Shown piece by piece: positions 44,386-53,859 of a stretch of DNA of 64,000 bases (position 1 is the first letter of the stretch; each line of letters starts with the position of its first letter). The notes beneath the pieces are model-generated. The model searched no databases. It was not told where the DNA came from and was given only the letters and a program-made list of their open reading frames with translations. The DNA is from Mesorhizobium sp. AR02. Its GTDB lineage: Bacteria; Pseudomonadota; Alphaproteobacteria; Rhizobiales; Rhizobiaceae. The stretch spans positions 1,178,001-1,242,000 of the forward strand of contig NZ_CP080531.1 of the NCBI RefSeq assembly GCF_024746835.1, read 5' to 3'. The position numbers and the translations under genes were made by a program.

Positions 44386-44922
44386 CTATCTCACCACGCG
44401 TTTCTCGAGCTTGCGGGCCAAAGTGCGCCGGTGCAGGCCAAGCCGGCGCGCGGTTTCGGAGATGTTGAAGCCGGTCTCGACGAGCGTTTCGTGGATGCGT
44501 TCCCATTCGAGGTTCTTGATCGACGTGGGACGGCTGCTCAGCGAGACGGAAACATCGCCCTCGGCCCGGCCGAAAGCGGCTTCGATGTCATCGGTGTTGG
44601 CGGGCTTGGCCAGATAGTGACATGCACCGAGTTTGATCGCCTCGACCGCCGTGGCGATGCTGGCAAAGCCGGTCAGCACGACGATCCTCATCGAAGCATC
44701 GCGGGCGCTGAGTAGTTTGACGCATTCCAGCCCGGAGCCGCCGGCGCCAAGCTTAAGATCGACGACGGCGTATGCCGGAACCGCTGTTTCGAGGGCGCGA
44801 GCCAACTCTTCCCTGCCGTGGCAGACCACAACGTCGTAGTCGCGCTTTTCGAAGGAGCGTTTCAGCGTCTTCGCGAAGGTGGCGTCGTCCTCGACGATAA
44901 ACAGGGATCGATCAGGTCTCAT
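44386..44922 (-). CDS. actR: Redox response regulator ActR/RegA
   Basis: The 178-residue regulator has a receiver domain with acidic pocket EDD (11-13), phospho-acceptor Asp55 (AYAVVDLKLG) and Lys near 104. A Fis-type HTH ends the protein (NISETARRLGLHRRTLARKLE). It pairs with ActS and controls respiration, redox and nitrogen genes in rhizobia. ATG 44922 (MRPDRSLFIV), preceded by GATGGAGATGATC, is preferred over two upstream ATGs. The gene overlaps the actS end. Confidence 0.93.
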   Translation of the reverse strand: MRPDRSLFIVEDDATFAKTLKRSFEKRDYDVVVCHGREELARALETAVPAYAVVDLKLGAGGSGLECVKLLSARDASMRIVVLTGFASIATAVEAIKLGACHYLAKPANTDDIEAAFGRAEGDVSVSLSSRPTSIKNLEWERIHETLVETGFNISETARRLGLHRRTLARKLEKRVVR

Positions 44923-46261
44923 GATCATCTCCATCGGTCAGTGCCGCCAGCGGCAGCGAGAGCGTAACACAGGCCCCCTGCTCCATGTTGCGCGCCGAAA
45001 AGTCGCCTCCCAGCTTTCGAACCACGTTGACGACGAGGAACAGGCCAAGGCCACCGCCCGGCCGTCCCTTGCTCGACATATAGGGCTGGCCGAGTGCCGC
45101 CAGAATAGCCTCGTCAAAACCCGGCCCGCGGTCGTGCACGGCAATCACCAGTGTCTCGCCCTGCCGCTCGGCAGTGACGCCGACCCAGTCGGGCGATGCT
45201 TCCTGGGCGTTGTCGAATACGTTGAAGATGACCTGCTTCAGCGCCGTGTCGGAGACGATCTGCTCGTCGGGTTCGAAATCGTTCTTGTACTCCAGAGTGA
45301 GCGGCTGGCGGCTGCCGCGCCACTCCTGGACCAGATCGTCGATGAAATGGCGGATGCTGGTGCGGATCGTGCCTTCGCCCCGCGCCTGCCCCGAAGACAT
45401 GAGGATGCCCGACACGATGCTTTTGCAGCGCTCGATCTGCGCCTGCATTTCGGAGACGTCCCCGGCCAACTCGCGGTTGCGGGTGACGCTGCGCGTCTGG
45501 CGCCAGTCGGAGAGGATGACGGAGATGGTCGAAAGCGGCGTGCCCAGTTCATGCGCGGCACCCGAGGCGAGCAGGCCCATGCGCACGATGTGGTCCTCCT
45601 CGGCCGAGTGTTGGCGCAGATCGGCGAGATAGGCGTCGCGCTCGCGCAGATTGCGGTTGATGCGCGTCATGAAGATGACGATCAGGCCCGCCGCCAGCAC
45701 GAAGCATATGAACATGCCCCTGATATGCAGGGCCAGCAGGTCGCTGCCGCCGTGATGCGGGATCGCGATCGGCTGGAACTGGAAGGTGAGGAAAACGAAG
45801 CAGGCGGAAGCCGCCGCCACCAAGATCCAGGTGGACCAGGGTGTCAGCAGCGCGGCGCCAAGCGTGATCTGCAGCAGATAGAGCGACACGAACGGGTTCG
45901 AGGCACCGCCGCTCAGGTAAAGCTGCGTCGTCAGCGCCGCCATGTCGAAGATGAGCGCGACAAACAGCTGCGCGTTGCTGATCGGGCGCCGGCCGCGCGA
46001 CGCGAGCAGGCTGAAGATGTTCAACCCGACCAGGAAAAGCACCACGCCGGCCATCTCCGCCAGCGGCAGCGGGATGTCGAACCAGTATTCCGTCGTCAGA
46101 ATGGTGAGCACCTGACCGGCCACCGCCAGCCAACGCAGTTGGATGAGCAGGAGCAGGTTTTTCCTGTTCGCCGCGTCGGGATCCGAGACCGTGCCGCCGT
46201 TGCCGGCAAGGGATACCGCGAAGGATTTGTCGTTGCGAAGCGTTTGTGTCGGAGCGCTCAT
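44912..46261 (-). CDS. actS: Redox-sensing histidine kinase ActS/RegB
   Basis: The 449-residue kinase has six membrane helices in residues about 35-200, including the quinone-binding heptad GGASNPF (118-124). The dimerisation/phospho-acceptor box has His237 (GAAHELGTPLS). Cys279 (ERCKSIVSG) matches the redox-active cysteine of RegB. ATP-binding motifs are NVFDNAQEASP and GGGLGLFLV. It senses the redox state of the ubiquinone pool and phosphorylates ActR. Its ATG overlaps the surf1 stop (ATGA), tying it to the quinol oxidase operon. Confidence 0.94.
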   Translation of the reverse strand: MSAPTQTLRNDKSFAVSLAGNGGTVSDPDAANRKNLLLLIQLRWLAVAGQVLTILTTEYWFDIPLPLAEMAGVVLFLVGLNIFSLLASRGRRPISNAQLFVALIFDMAALTTQLYLSGGASNPFVSLYLLQITLGAALLTPWSTWILVAAASACFVFLTFQFQPIAIPHHGGSDLLALHIRGMFICFVLAAGLIVIFMTRINRNLRERDAYLADLRQHSAEEDHIVRMGLLASGAAHELGTPLSTISVILSDWRQTRSVTRNRELAGDVSEMQAQIERCKSIVSGILMSSGQARGEGTIRTSIRHFIDDLVQEWRGSRQPLTLEYKNDFEPDEQIVSDTALKQVIFNVFDNAQEASPDWVGVTAERQGETLVIAVHDRGPGFDEAILAALGQPYMSSKGRPGGGLGLFLVVNVVRKLGGDFSARNMEQGACVTLSLPLAALTDGDDHET

Positions 46262-47070
46262 CTTGCTGGTCCTCGCCGCCAGCGGCGGCCGATGATCGGC
46301 GCGGCCAGGGCTGCGGCGAGCATCGCAGCGAGCGTGAACCAGGTCAAAGCATAGACAAGGTGGCTGTTGCGGAAAGTCACGACGGTCAAACCACCGCGCG
46401 GCCAGTCGCCGGATGCTTCCGCATCGACGAAATAGGGGGCGACGTCCGTCTGGCCGTGCGTGGTGGCGATTGCCGCGACGTCCCGCGAATACCAGCGATT
46501 GCCCGCGGCATCGTTGTTGCGCAGGAAGCCGCCGCCGGGCTCGCTCATGCGCAACAGCCCGTCAACGACGGTCGACGAAGCGAAGCCGCCCCTCTCTTGT
46601 TCGAACTCGGCCTTGCGCTCCAGGGGGATGAAGCCGCGATTGACCAGCACGACAAAGCCACGGTCGGTTCGCATCGGCGTCAGCACCCAATAGCCGCCGC
46701 CAAGCTCCGTCACCGCCTGCACCAGCGTGTTCTCGCCGCCCAGAAATCGACCCGCCAATCGCACATGGCTGTACTCGTAACCGGCGGCGGTCATGCCGGC
46801 CCAGTTCTCCCGGCCGGGCGCATCGGCAACCGGAGCGTGGATGCGCTGGTCGACGCGGGCGATCAGGTCGAGCTTCCAGACCCGCCTTTCCAGCTGCCAT
46901 ATGCCAAGCCCGAGAAACACCAGCACGCCGAGGAGCCCGAGCAGTGCGAGGAAAAGCCGCGACGCGGGCGATCTGCCGGCGTCCTTTCGTGGCGCGGCAT
47001 GCAAGCTGATGCCGGCCTGCCCGATCCGTGCCTTGACAGTGGTCCCCTCCGCGCCCGGCGCCGGGCTCAT
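46258..47070 (-). CDS. SURF1 family assembly protein
   Basis: The 270-residue protein has two terminal membrane helices (LFLALLGLLGVLVFLGLGIW and LVYALTWFTLAAMLAAALAA) that bracket a periplasmic domain with the SURF1 marks VLVNRGFIPLERK and RNNDAAGNRWYSRDV. SURF1 helps insert heme a or o into terminal oxidases. Its ATG overlaps the cyoD stop. In this position it probably serves the bo-type oxidase encoded upstream. Confidence 0.92.
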   Translation of the reverse strand: MSPAPGAEGTTVKARIGQAGISLHAAPRKDAGRSPASRLFLALLGLLGVLVFLGLGIWQLERRVWKLDLIARVDQRIHAPVADAPGRENWAGMTAAGYEYSHVRLAGRFLGGENTLVQAVTELGGGYWVLTPMRTDRGFVVLVNRGFIPLERKAEFEQERGGFASSTVVDGLLRMSEPGGGFLRNNDAAGNRWYSRDVAAIATTHGQTDVAPYFVDAEASGDWPRGGLTVVTFRNSHLVYALTWFTLAAMLAAALAAPIIGRRWRRGPAR

Positions 47071-47444
47071 GGCATCTCGCGCATGTCGTGCAGCCCCGGC
47101 ATCATGTTGGCGTTGAGGTGGTACATCACCCAGAGCGAACCGGTCAGCACGATGACGACCAGGATCAGCGTGAAGATCAGGGCCAGCATCGACCAGCCGC
47201 CCTCGGAAGCGGTGTTCATATGCAGGAAGAAGACCATGTGGACGACGATCTGCACCACCGCGAAGGCCATGATGACGATGGCCGTGACCTGCTTGTTGTC
47301 GATGGCGCCGCTCATGACCAGCCAGAACGGGATGGCGGTCAGGATCACCGACAAGATGAAGCCGATCAGATAGCCCCTGAACGATCCGTGCGCGGCTCCA
47401 CCATGGGCGTGGCCGTGATCGGCAGCGTGATCATGAGTGCTCAT
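47067..47444 (-). CDS. cyoD: Cytochrome o ubiquinol oxidase subunit IV
   Basis: The 125-residue protein has a His-rich N-terminus (MSTHDHAADHGHAHGGAAHG) and three membrane helices (LIGFILSVILTAIPFWLVM, VTAIVIMAFAVVQIVVHMV, LIFTLILVVIVLTGSLWVM), the layout of CyoD. It supports assembly of the copper-heme centre of subunit I. The start at ATG 47444 overlaps the cyoC stop (ATGA). Confidence 0.93.
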   Translation of the reverse strand: MSTHDHAADHGHAHGGAAHGSFRGYLIGFILSVILTAIPFWLVMSGAIDNKQVTAIVIMAFAVVQIVVHMVFFLHMNTASEGGWSMLALIFTLILVVIVLTGSLWVMYHLNANMMPGLHDMREMP

Positions 47445-48067
47445 CGCAACATCCCCATCAGGTAGACGAAGGTGAAGACGCCGATCCAGACGACGTCGAG
47501 GAAATGCCAGAACATGCTGAGGCACATCAGCCGGCGGCGGTTGGCCTCGGTGAGGCCGAACCTGGCGACCTGCGTCATCAGCGTCACCAGCCAGACGATG
47601 CCGAAGGTGACATGCAGGCCATGCGTGCCGACCAGGGTGAAGAAGGACGACAGGAAGGCGCTGCGCTGCGGCGTGGCGCCTTCATGGATCATGTGTGAGA
47701 ACTCGTAGAGTTCGATCGACAGGAAGGCCAGGCCGAACAGGCCGGTCACCGCTAGCCAGGCTTGCGTCGCAGCGACCCGACCCTTGTCCATGGTCAGCAT
47801 GGCAAAGCCATAGGTGATCGAGGAGAGGAGCAGCATGGTGGTGTTGACCGCCACCAGGTCGAGGTCGAACAGGTCCTTCGGCGCCGGCCCCGCCGCGTAG
47901 TTGCCGCCGAGCACGCCATAGGCCGCGAACAGCATGGCGAAGATCAGGCAGTCGCTCATCAGATAGAGCCAGAAGCCAAGCATGGTGCTGCTGCCTTCGG
48001 CGTGCGCATGCTCTTCTTCCAGGTGGAAGACCGGTTCGGTGCCGGCCGTGGTTGCTATCGAAGCCAT
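47441..48067 (-). CDS. cyoC: Cytochrome o ubiquinol oxidase subunit III
   Basis: The 208-residue protein has the five-helix subunit III pattern: GFWLYLMSDCLIFAMLFAAY, LLLSSITYGFAMLTM, ELYEFSHMIHEG, FFTLVGTHGLHVTFG and SMFWHFLDVVWIGVFTFVY. It stabilises the oxidase complex. A TTG two codons upstream exists, but ATG 48067 after GGGCTAGGGTTTGAGC is preferred. It begins nine bases after the cyoB stop. Confidence 0.93.
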   Translation of the reverse strand: MASIATTAGTEPVFHLEEEHAHAEGSSTMLGFWLYLMSDCLIFAMLFAAYGVLGGNYAAGPAPKDLFDLDLVAVNTTMLLLSSITYGFAMLTMDKGRVAATQAWLAVTGLFGLAFLSIELYEFSHMIHEGATPQRSAFLSSFFTLVGTHGLHVTFGIVWLVTLMTQVARFGLTEANRRRLMCLSMFWHFLDVVWIGVFTFVYLMGMLR

Positions 48068-48076
48068 GCTCAAACC

Positions 48077-50074
48077 CTAGCCCTGGGCGGCGAGGAGCGT
48101 CGTCCTCGCCGCCTCCGTCTGCGTGACCTCAACAGCCGGAATGCGGAAGTCGCGGTGATAGTTGAAAGTGTGGCCGATCGCGGTGGCGATGAGGCAGACG
48201 AAGCTCAGCGCCGCCAGCCACCAGATGTACCAGATCAGGCCGAAGCCGAGCGCCACGCTGAAGGCCGCCAGGATGACGCCGGTGCCGGTGTTGTTGGGCA
48301 TATGGATCGGCTTGAAGCCGGAGAGCGGCCTGACGTAGCCGGCCTTCTTCATGTCCCACCAGGCGTCGTTGTCGCGCACGACAGGCGTGAAGGCGAAATT
48401 GTAGGCGGGCGGCGGCGAGGAGGTCGACCATTCGAGCGTACGGCCGTCCCAGGGATCGCCGGTCGGATCGGTCAGAGCCTCGCGCTTGCGGATGGAGACG
48501 AAGATCTGGATCAGGAAGGCGGCGATGCCGCAAGCGATCAGCACCGCGCCGAAGGCGGCGATGACGAACCATATCTGCAGCGAAGGGTCGTCGAAGACAC
48601 GCATGCGGCGCGTCACGCCCATCAGACCGAGGATGTAGAGCGGCATGAAGGCGAACCAGAAGCCGACCACCCAGCACCAGAACGACACCTTGCCCCAGAA
48701 CGGATCGAGCTTGAAGCCGAAGGCCTTGGGCCACCAGTAGGCAATGCCGGCAAACAGGCCGAACAGCACACCGCCGATGATGACGTTGTGGAAGTGCGCG
48801 ATCAGGAACAGGCTGTTGTGCAGCACGAAATCCGCGGGCGGCACGGCAAGCAGCACGCCGGTCATGCCGCCGACGGTGAAGGTGAGCATGAAGGCCATCG
48901 TCCACATCATCGGCAGCTCGAAGCGGATACGGCCGCGATACATCGTGAACAGCCAGTTGAAGATCTTCGCTCCCGTCGGGATCGAGATGATCATCGTGGT
49001 GATGCCGAAGAAGGAATTGACGCTGGCGCCGGAACCCATGGTGAAGAAGTGGTGCAGCCAGACGAGGTACGACAGGATGGTGATGACCACCGTGGCGTAG
49101 ACCATCGAGGTGTAGCCGAACAGGCGCTTGCCGGAAAAGGTCGAGGTGACCTCGGAAAAGACGCCGAACAGCGGCAGGATGAGGATGTAGACCTCAGGGT
49201 GACCCCATATCCAGATGAGGTTCACATACATCATCGGGTTGCCGCCGAAATCGTTGGTGAAGAAGTTGGTGCCGACATAGCGGTCGAGCGCCAGCAGCGA
49301 GAGCACCGCCGTCAGCACCGGGAAGGACGCCACGATCAGCACGTTGGTGCAAAGCGACGTCCAGGTGAAGACGGGCATGCGCATCATCGTCATGCCGGGC
49401 GCGCGCATCTTGATGATGGTGCAGATCAGGTTGATGCCGGACAGCGTTGTGCCGACACCCGCCACCTGCAGCGCCCAGATGTAATAGTCGACGCCGACGT
49501 CGGGACTGTAGCCGATGCCGGAGAGCGGCGGATAGGCGAGCCAGCCGGTGCGGGCGAATTCGCCGACGAACAGCGATGCCATGACCAGGATGGCGCCGCC
49601 GACCGTCATCCAGAAGCTGAAATTGTTGAGGAATGGGAACGAGACGTCACGCGCGCCGATCTGCAGCGGCACGACGAAGTTCATCAGCCCGGTGACGAAG
49701 GGCATCGCCACGAAGAAGATCATGATCACGCCGTGCGCCGTGAAGATCTGGTCGTAGTGATGCGAATTGAGGTAGCCCTCGGAACCATTGAAGGCGATGG
49801 CCTGCTGCAGGCGCATCATGATGGCGTCGGAGAAGCCGCGCAGCAGCATGACCAGGCCGAGCACCATGTACATGATGCCGATCTTCTTGTGGTCAACGCT
49901 GGTGAACCACTCACGCCAGAGATAGGTCCAGAGCTTGAAATAGGTGATGACGCCAAGAAGGGCGATGCCGCCGAGCGCCACCGCAGCGAAGGTGGCGACG
50001 ACGATCGGCTCGTGCAGCGGCAGCGAGTCTAAGGTGAGACGGCCGAAGATGAATTTGGTCAGCGTATCGGGCAT
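48077..50074 (-). CDS. cyoB: Cytochrome o ubiquinol oxidase subunit I
   Basis: The 665-residue protein has the full heme-copper oxidase core: [39 protein letters not shown] (CuB and cross-linked Tyr region), [10 protein letters not shown] (CuB His pair) and [12 protein letters not shown] with heme His residues. It couples ubiquinol oxidation and oxygen reduction to proton pumping. The length matches E. coli CyoB. It lies between cyoA and cyoC with short spacers. Confidence 0.96.
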   Translation of the reverse strand: MPDTLTKFIFGRLTLDSLPLHEPIVVATFAAVALGGIALLGVITYFKLWTYLWREWFTSVDHKKIGIMYMVLGLVMLLRGFSDAIMMRLQQAIAFNGSEGYLNSHHYDQIFTAHGVIMIFFVAMPFVTGLMNFVVPLQIGARDVSFPFLNNFSFWMTVGGAILVMASLFVGEFARTGWLAYPPLSGIGYSPDVGVDYYIWALQVAGVGTTLSGINLICTIIKMRAPGMTMMRMPVFTWTSLCTNVLIVASFPVLTAVLSLLALDRYVGTNFFTNDFGGNPMMYVNLIWIWGHPEVYILILPLFGVFSEVTSTFSGKRLFGYTSMVYATVVITILSYLVWLHHFFTMGSGASVNSFFGITTMIISIPTGAKIFNWLFTMYRGRIRFELPMMWTMAFMLTFTVGGMTGVLLAVPPADFVLHNSLFLIAHFHNVIIGGVLFGLFAGIAYWWPKAFGFKLDPFWGKVSFWCWVVGFWFAFMPLYILGLMGVTRRMRVFDDPSLQIWFVIAAFGAVLIACGIAAFLIQIFVSIRKREALTDPTGDPWDGRTLEWSTSSPPPAYNFAFTPVVRDNDAWWDMKKAGYVRPLSGFKPIHMPNNTGTGVILAAFSVALGFGLIWYIWWLAALSFVCLIATAIGHTFNYHRDFRIPAVEVTQTEAARTTLLAAQG

Positions 50075-50084
50075 CTTCTGTCTC

Positions 50085-51266
50085 TCACAATTCGCGCCGC
50101 AGCAGGCCGAGCGACGGCGTATCCGCCTCGGCGCGACGGCTCTCGGTGCCTGGCCTCAGCAGCCCCGCCCCGCGCAGCGGGGAAAGATTCCTGGCCGGCC
50201 AATCCGTCGGCGTGGCATCGCTGGCCGCGCGCGTCGCCGCGGCCGCCTCCTCCGCTGTGCAGATGCTGGCGACATAGGACGGTTCGTTGCCGAACACCGC
50301 GCCGCGCCGGGCGAGCTTGTCGTATTGCAGCGGCAGCGTGTTGCGCACACCCGCAAGACCGAGGCCGCCCTTGGCGTCGATCGACATCATCTCGTTCATG
50401 CACATCTTGCCGCGCTCGACGCACAGATTGAGGATGGCGCCATAGAGGTCGGGATCGACGGAGGCATAGTGGCGGACCGGCTCGTTCTCGCTCGGCTTTT
50501 CAAGCTCGAGATAGCTGTCGCGGTCGAGCGCCGCAGACGCGGTCCTGGTCTGCGCCACCCATTGCTCGAAAGCCTGGTCGGACAGGCCGTGGAAGGCGAA
50601 GCGCATCCCGGAGAAGCCGGCGCCGCTGTAATTGGCCGAGAAGCCGCTATAGGTGCCCGGGCGATTGATGACGGCGTGCAGCTTCGTCTCCATCGCAGGC
50701 ATGGCATAGATCTGCCCGGCAAGAGCTGGAATGTAGAAGGAATTCATCACCGCCGACGAGGTGATGCGGAAGTCGATCGGCTGGTTCACCGGCGCCGCCA
50801 GTTCGTTGACGGAGGCGATGCCGTAGTCCGGATAGATGAAGAGCCATTTCCAGTCGAGCGCCACGACCTCGACCCGCAGCGGCTTGTGCAGCTCCGTGAC
50901 CGGCTGGCCGGGCTCGATCCGGTCGATCCGGCGATAGGGGTCGAGCAGATGCGTGCCAAGCCAGGTCAAGGCGCCAAGGCAGATGATGATGAGCAAAGGG
51001 GCCGCCCAGATCACCAGTTCCAGTTTGGTCGAATGATCCCAGTCCGGCGCATAGGTCGCCGAGGCATTGGATTGCCGGTAGCGCCAGGCGAAGAAGACGG
51101 TCAACGCCATGACCGGCACGATGATGATCAGCATCAGAAGGGTCGAGACCACGAGCAGGTCGCGCTGCTGGGCCGCGACATCGCCGGCGGGCGCGAGCAC
51201 GACCAGATCGCAGCCGCTGAGCAGCCCGGCCAGGGGAAACAGAAGCAAGGCTCCAAATCGTTTCAT
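50085..51266 (-). CDS. cyoA: Cytochrome o ubiquinol oxidase subunit II (lipoprotein)
   Basis: The 393-residue protein starts with a lipoprotein signal ([14 protein letters not shown], lipid-modified Cys19) and two membrane helices. A periplasmic cupredoxin-like domain follows ([58 protein letters not shown]). The CuA ligands of cytochrome c oxidase are absent, as expected for quinol oxidases. The C-terminal tail of about 60 residues is Ala/Arg-rich. ATG 51266 follows GAGGGCAGCGTTTG. It is the first gene of the operon. Confidence 0.95.
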   Translation of the reverse strand: MKRFGALLLFPLAGLLSGCDLVVLAPAGDVAAQQRDLLVVSTLLMLIIIVPVMALTVFFAWRYRQSNASATYAPDWDHSTKLELVIWAAPLLIIICLGALTWLGTHLLDPYRRIDRIEPGQPVTELHKPLRVEVVALDWKWLFIYPDYGIASVNELAAPVNQPIDFRITSSAVMNSFYIPALAGQIYAMPAMETKLHAVINRPGTYSGFSANYSGAGFSGMRFAFHGLSDQAFEQWVAQTRTASAALDRDSYLELEKPSENEPVRHYASVDPDLYGAILNLCVERGKMCMNEMMSIDAKGGLGLAGVRNTLPLQYDKLARRGAVFGNEPSYVASICTAEEAAAATRAASDATPTDWPARNLSPLRGAGLLRPGTESRRAEADTPSLGLLRREL

Positions 51267-51353
51267 CAAACGCTGCCCTCGATGGACCGCGGCAACCGTT
51301 AATGTTGCAGTGCGGTATCGATCCAAGGGCTACTGCTCGCGGCGCTGCGGTAA

Positions 51354-51374
51354 CATTGGACAATTTGTCCAATG
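51354..51374. promoter_or_regulatory. 21-bp perfect palindrome in the cyoA/MHS divergent region
   Basis: CATTGGACAA-T-TTGTCCAATG has two perfect 10-base arms around one base. Two smaller palindromes follow: TGTGCA-G-TGCACA (51400-51412) and TGGGG-AAT-CCCCA (51423-51435). Their position between cyoA and the transporter start suggests regulatory sites for one or both genes. Confidence 0.55.
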
Positions 51375-51481
51375 CCCAGCTGGCATGGCTTTGGCGCAGT
51401 GTGCAGTGCACAATGGAACCTTTGGGGAATCCCCAGAATTGGGTCCCGGACACTTCATTCCACGCGGTGGCGACGGATAAG

Positions 51482-52804
51482 ATGGCACAGACTTCGACTG
51501 CCGAAACGAACAGCGAGCTGATCGGCTCGCATCATGGCCAGGTCAGCGCCGGCGATATCGCGGTCGGCGTGATCGTCGGCAGGACGTCGGAATTCTTCGA
51601 CTTCTTCGTCTATGCGATCGCGTCCGTCATCGTGTTCCCCAAGCTCATATTTCCGACGCACGATCCGCTCGTCGGAACACTCTATTCGTTCTCCATCTTC
51701 GCGCTGGCCTTCGTCGCGCGCCCTTTCGGCTCCGTGCTGTTCATGGCCGTCGATCGCGCCTATGGCCGCGGCGCGAAACTGACGATCGCGCTGTTCCTGC
51801 TCGGCACGTCGACCGTCGCCATCGCGTTTCTGCCGGCCTATGGCGACATCGGTGCGGTCGCGATCTGGCTTTTGGCGCTTGCCCGCATCGGACAGGGGCT
51901 GGCGCTCGGCGGAACATGGGACGGACTGCCCTCGCTGCTGGCGCTGAATGCACCTGAGAATCGGCGCGGCTTCTATGCCATGATCCCGCAATTGGGCGCG
52001 CCGATCGGCCTCATCGTGGCCAGCGCACTCTTTGCCTTCTTCGTCGCCAATCTGTCGGCCGACGACTTCCTTGCCTGGGGCTGGCGCTATCCCTTCTTCG
52101 TCGCCTTCGCGATCAACGTCGTGGCGCTGTTCGCCAGGCTGCGCATTGTCGTCACGCCCGAATTCTCGAAATTGTACGAGAGCGGAGACCTGCAGCCGAC
52201 GCGCATCAGGGACACGATCCGGGCCGAGGGCCACAACGTCGTCGTCGGCGCCTTCGCACCACTGGCGAGTTTTGCCCTGTTCCATATGGTGACGGTGTTT
52301 CCGCTCTCCTGGGTGTTTCTGTTCACCAATGAGGGGCCGGCACGCTTCCTGGCGATCGAGGCAGTGAGCGCGCTGTTCGGCATTGCGGCCATCGTCGCAT
52401 CGGGGCCACTGGCCGATCGCGTCGGGCGCCGTGCGCTGCTCGGCGGTTCGGCGATCGCCATCGCCACGTTCAGCGGCTTTGCTCCGCAGCTTCTGGATGG
52501 CGGCACCGTCGGCGAGGCACTGTTCATGGTGCTGGGCTTCATCCTGCTGGGGCTGAGCTTCGGGCAATCATCGGGCGTCGTCGCCTCGAGCTTTTCCCGC
52601 CAGCATCGCTATACCGGCTCAGCGATCACCTCGGATCTGGCCTGGATGTTCGGTGCCGGCTTCGCGCCACTCGCCGCCCTGCTCCTGGCCGGCAATTTCG
52701 GCCTCATCGCCGCCGGCGCCTATCTGCTGTCGGGCGCTGCCTGCACATTGCTTGCGCTGTGGATCGACGGGCGCCGTCCGGCGGCGGACCGTCAGCCCGA
52801 CTGA
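51482..52804 (+). CDS. MHS-type major facilitator superfamily transporter
   Basis: The 440-residue protein has 12 hydrophobic segments and the metabolite:H+ symporter markers: GRTSEFFDFFVYAIASVIVF at the start, ARPFGSVLFMAVDRAYGRGAK loop, RIGQGLALGGTWDG and SGPLADRVGRRALLGG. Substrates of the group are organic acids, betaines and osmolytes. ATG 51482 is preferred because the domain starts shortly after it. It is divergent from cyoA and shares a palindrome-rich promoter region. Confidence 0.9.
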   Translation: MAQTSTAETNSELIGSHHGQVSAGDIAVGVIVGRTSEFFDFFVYAIASVIVFPKLIFPTHDPLVGTLYSFSIFALAFVARPFGSVLFMAVDRAYGRGAKLTIALFLLGTSTVAIAFLPAYGDIGAVAIWLLALARIGQGLALGGTWDGLPSLLALNAPENRRGFYAMIPQLGAPIGLIVASALFAFFVANLSADDFLAWGWRYPFFVAFAINVVALFARLRIVVTPEFSKLYESGDLQPTRIRDTIRAEGHNVVVGAFAPLASFALFHMVTVFPLSWVFLFTNEGPARFLAIEAVSALFGIAAIVASGPLADRVGRRALLGGSAIAIATFSGFAPQLLDGGTVGEALFMVLGFILLGLSFGQSSGVVASSFSRQHRYTGSAITSDLAWMFGAGFAPLAALLLAGNFGLIAAGAYLLSGAACTLLALWIDGRRPAADRQPD

Positions 52805-52998
52805 TCTGCCAGTTCGCGACTACGGGTGGTGCGGCCGACGGCACGGGCGACCTGGGCCGCATTGCTATGCTCGCCTGCCTGCCTCATGCGGCATTCGTAT
52901 TTTCCCTGGCAGCCCAAAAATGGAATGCAGCACCCCGCCGGCCAACCGGCCAGCGGCTAATATCAGACATTATCCCGCGACCATGCAGGAAGCACATA

Positions 52999-53178
52999 AT
53001 GTCCGCGCAAGCCGCCAATGTCGTCAGTCTGGATGCCTTCCGGCATGCCCGCAACGCACAGCATTCGACGCGTCCGCCGGAGGCACCCTTCATGATGCCC
53101 AGCGTGGCTCCAGTCGCCTGGGTGCCGGTCTGGTTCATGCCGGTCTATTGGGTCGGTGCACCGTCGACGCTGAATTGA
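52999..53178 (+). CDS. Small protein (59 aa) upstream of an XRE regulator
   Basis: The protein starts MSAQAANVVSLDAFRHARNA and ends with an aromatic, proline-rich part (VAPVAWVPVWFMPVYWVG). An AGGAAG site sits before ATG 52999. The stop is seven bases before the GTG of the XRE-cupin gene, which fits one transcript. I do not recognise a family. The VVSLDAFRxAR type start occurs in other rhizobial small proteins in my memory, but the function is not known. Confidence 0.6.
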   Translation: MSAQAANVVSLDAFRHARNAQHSTRPPEAPFMMPSVAPVAWVPVWFMPVYWVGAPSTLN

Positions 53179-53185
53179 CATCGCC

Positions 53186-53806
53186 GTGGCGGACGCCTTC
53201 TCGAATGTCATCGAACTTGCCGACAGCGGGGACGTCGCCAGCGAACTGCCGCAGATTCTTGGACGCAACCTGCGCAGGCTGAGAACACGACAAGGCCATT
53301 CGCTTGAACGGTTGGCGAAACTGTCGGGCGTCAGCCGCGCCATGCTGGGCCAGATCGAGACCGGCAGAAGCGCTCCCAGCATCAGCCTGCTGTGGAAGAT
53401 CACGACGGCTTTGGGCGTTCCCTTCGCAACATTGCTCGACAGTCAAAAGGTGCAAGGAACCCTGGTCCTGCGCCGCCAGCATGCGAAAATCCTGACGTCG
53501 GTCGACGGCAAGTTCACATCGCGGGCCTTGTTTCCTTTCGACGCGGAACGGAAGGTCGAGTTCTACGAGTTGCGCTTTGCGGCCGGACACACCGAAAACG
53601 CCGAGGCGCATGCTGCGGGCACGATCGAGAACATCATCCTGGCGAAAGGCCAGCTCGAAATCCAGGCGGGCCAGGAAGCCGCCCATCTGCTTTCCGAAGG
53701 AGACGCCATCCTGTTCGAAGCCGATGTGCCGCACAGCTACAGGAACCCCGGCGACAGCGAGGCCATCGCCTATCTCGTCATGACTTATGTAGAGGCTGTC
53801 GGCTGA
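53186..53806 (+). CDS. XRE-family regulator with C-terminal cupin
   Basis: The 206-residue protein has an HTH_3 domain (NLRRLRTRQGHSLERLAKLS, SRAMLGQIETGRSAPS, residues 28-70) and a cupin_2 domain (AEAHAAGTIENIILAKGQLE, LLSEGDAILFEADVPHSYRN). Such regulators usually control small-molecule catabolism or amino-acid transport and may sense the ligand in the cupin. The start is GTG 53186. It follows the 59-aa gene and is convergent with the Met-rich gene. Confidence 0.9.
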   Translation: MADAFSNVIELADSGDVASELPQILGRNLRRLRTRQGHSLERLAKLSGVSRAMLGQIETGRSAPSISLLWKITTALGVPFATLLDSQKVQGTLVLRRQHAKILTSVDGKFTSRALFPFDAERKVEFYELRFAAGHTENAEAHAAGTIENIILAKGQLEIQAGQEAAHLLSEGDAILFEADVPHSYRNPGDSEAIAYLVMTYVEAVG

Positions 53807-53809
53807 ACG

Positions 53810-53835
53810 AAAAAAGGGGCCGGCTAGCCGACCCC
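53810..53835 (-). terminator. Rho-independent terminator for the Met-rich gene
   Basis: On the minus strand a GGGGTCGGC/GCCGGCCCC hairpin (one mismatch) is followed by TTTTTTCG. It lies 25 bases after the stop codon at 53860. The plus-strand XRE gene ends just before it, but there is no plus-side T tract. Confidence 0.75.
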
Positions 53836-53859
53836 CTCTAAAAAACAAAGCGGCAGCGC

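Noticed and set aside
47762..50032. A 756-codon plus-strand open frame
   Set aside because: It is antisense to cyoB and cyoC, is rich in His, Glu, Asp and Arg, and shows no protein family features.
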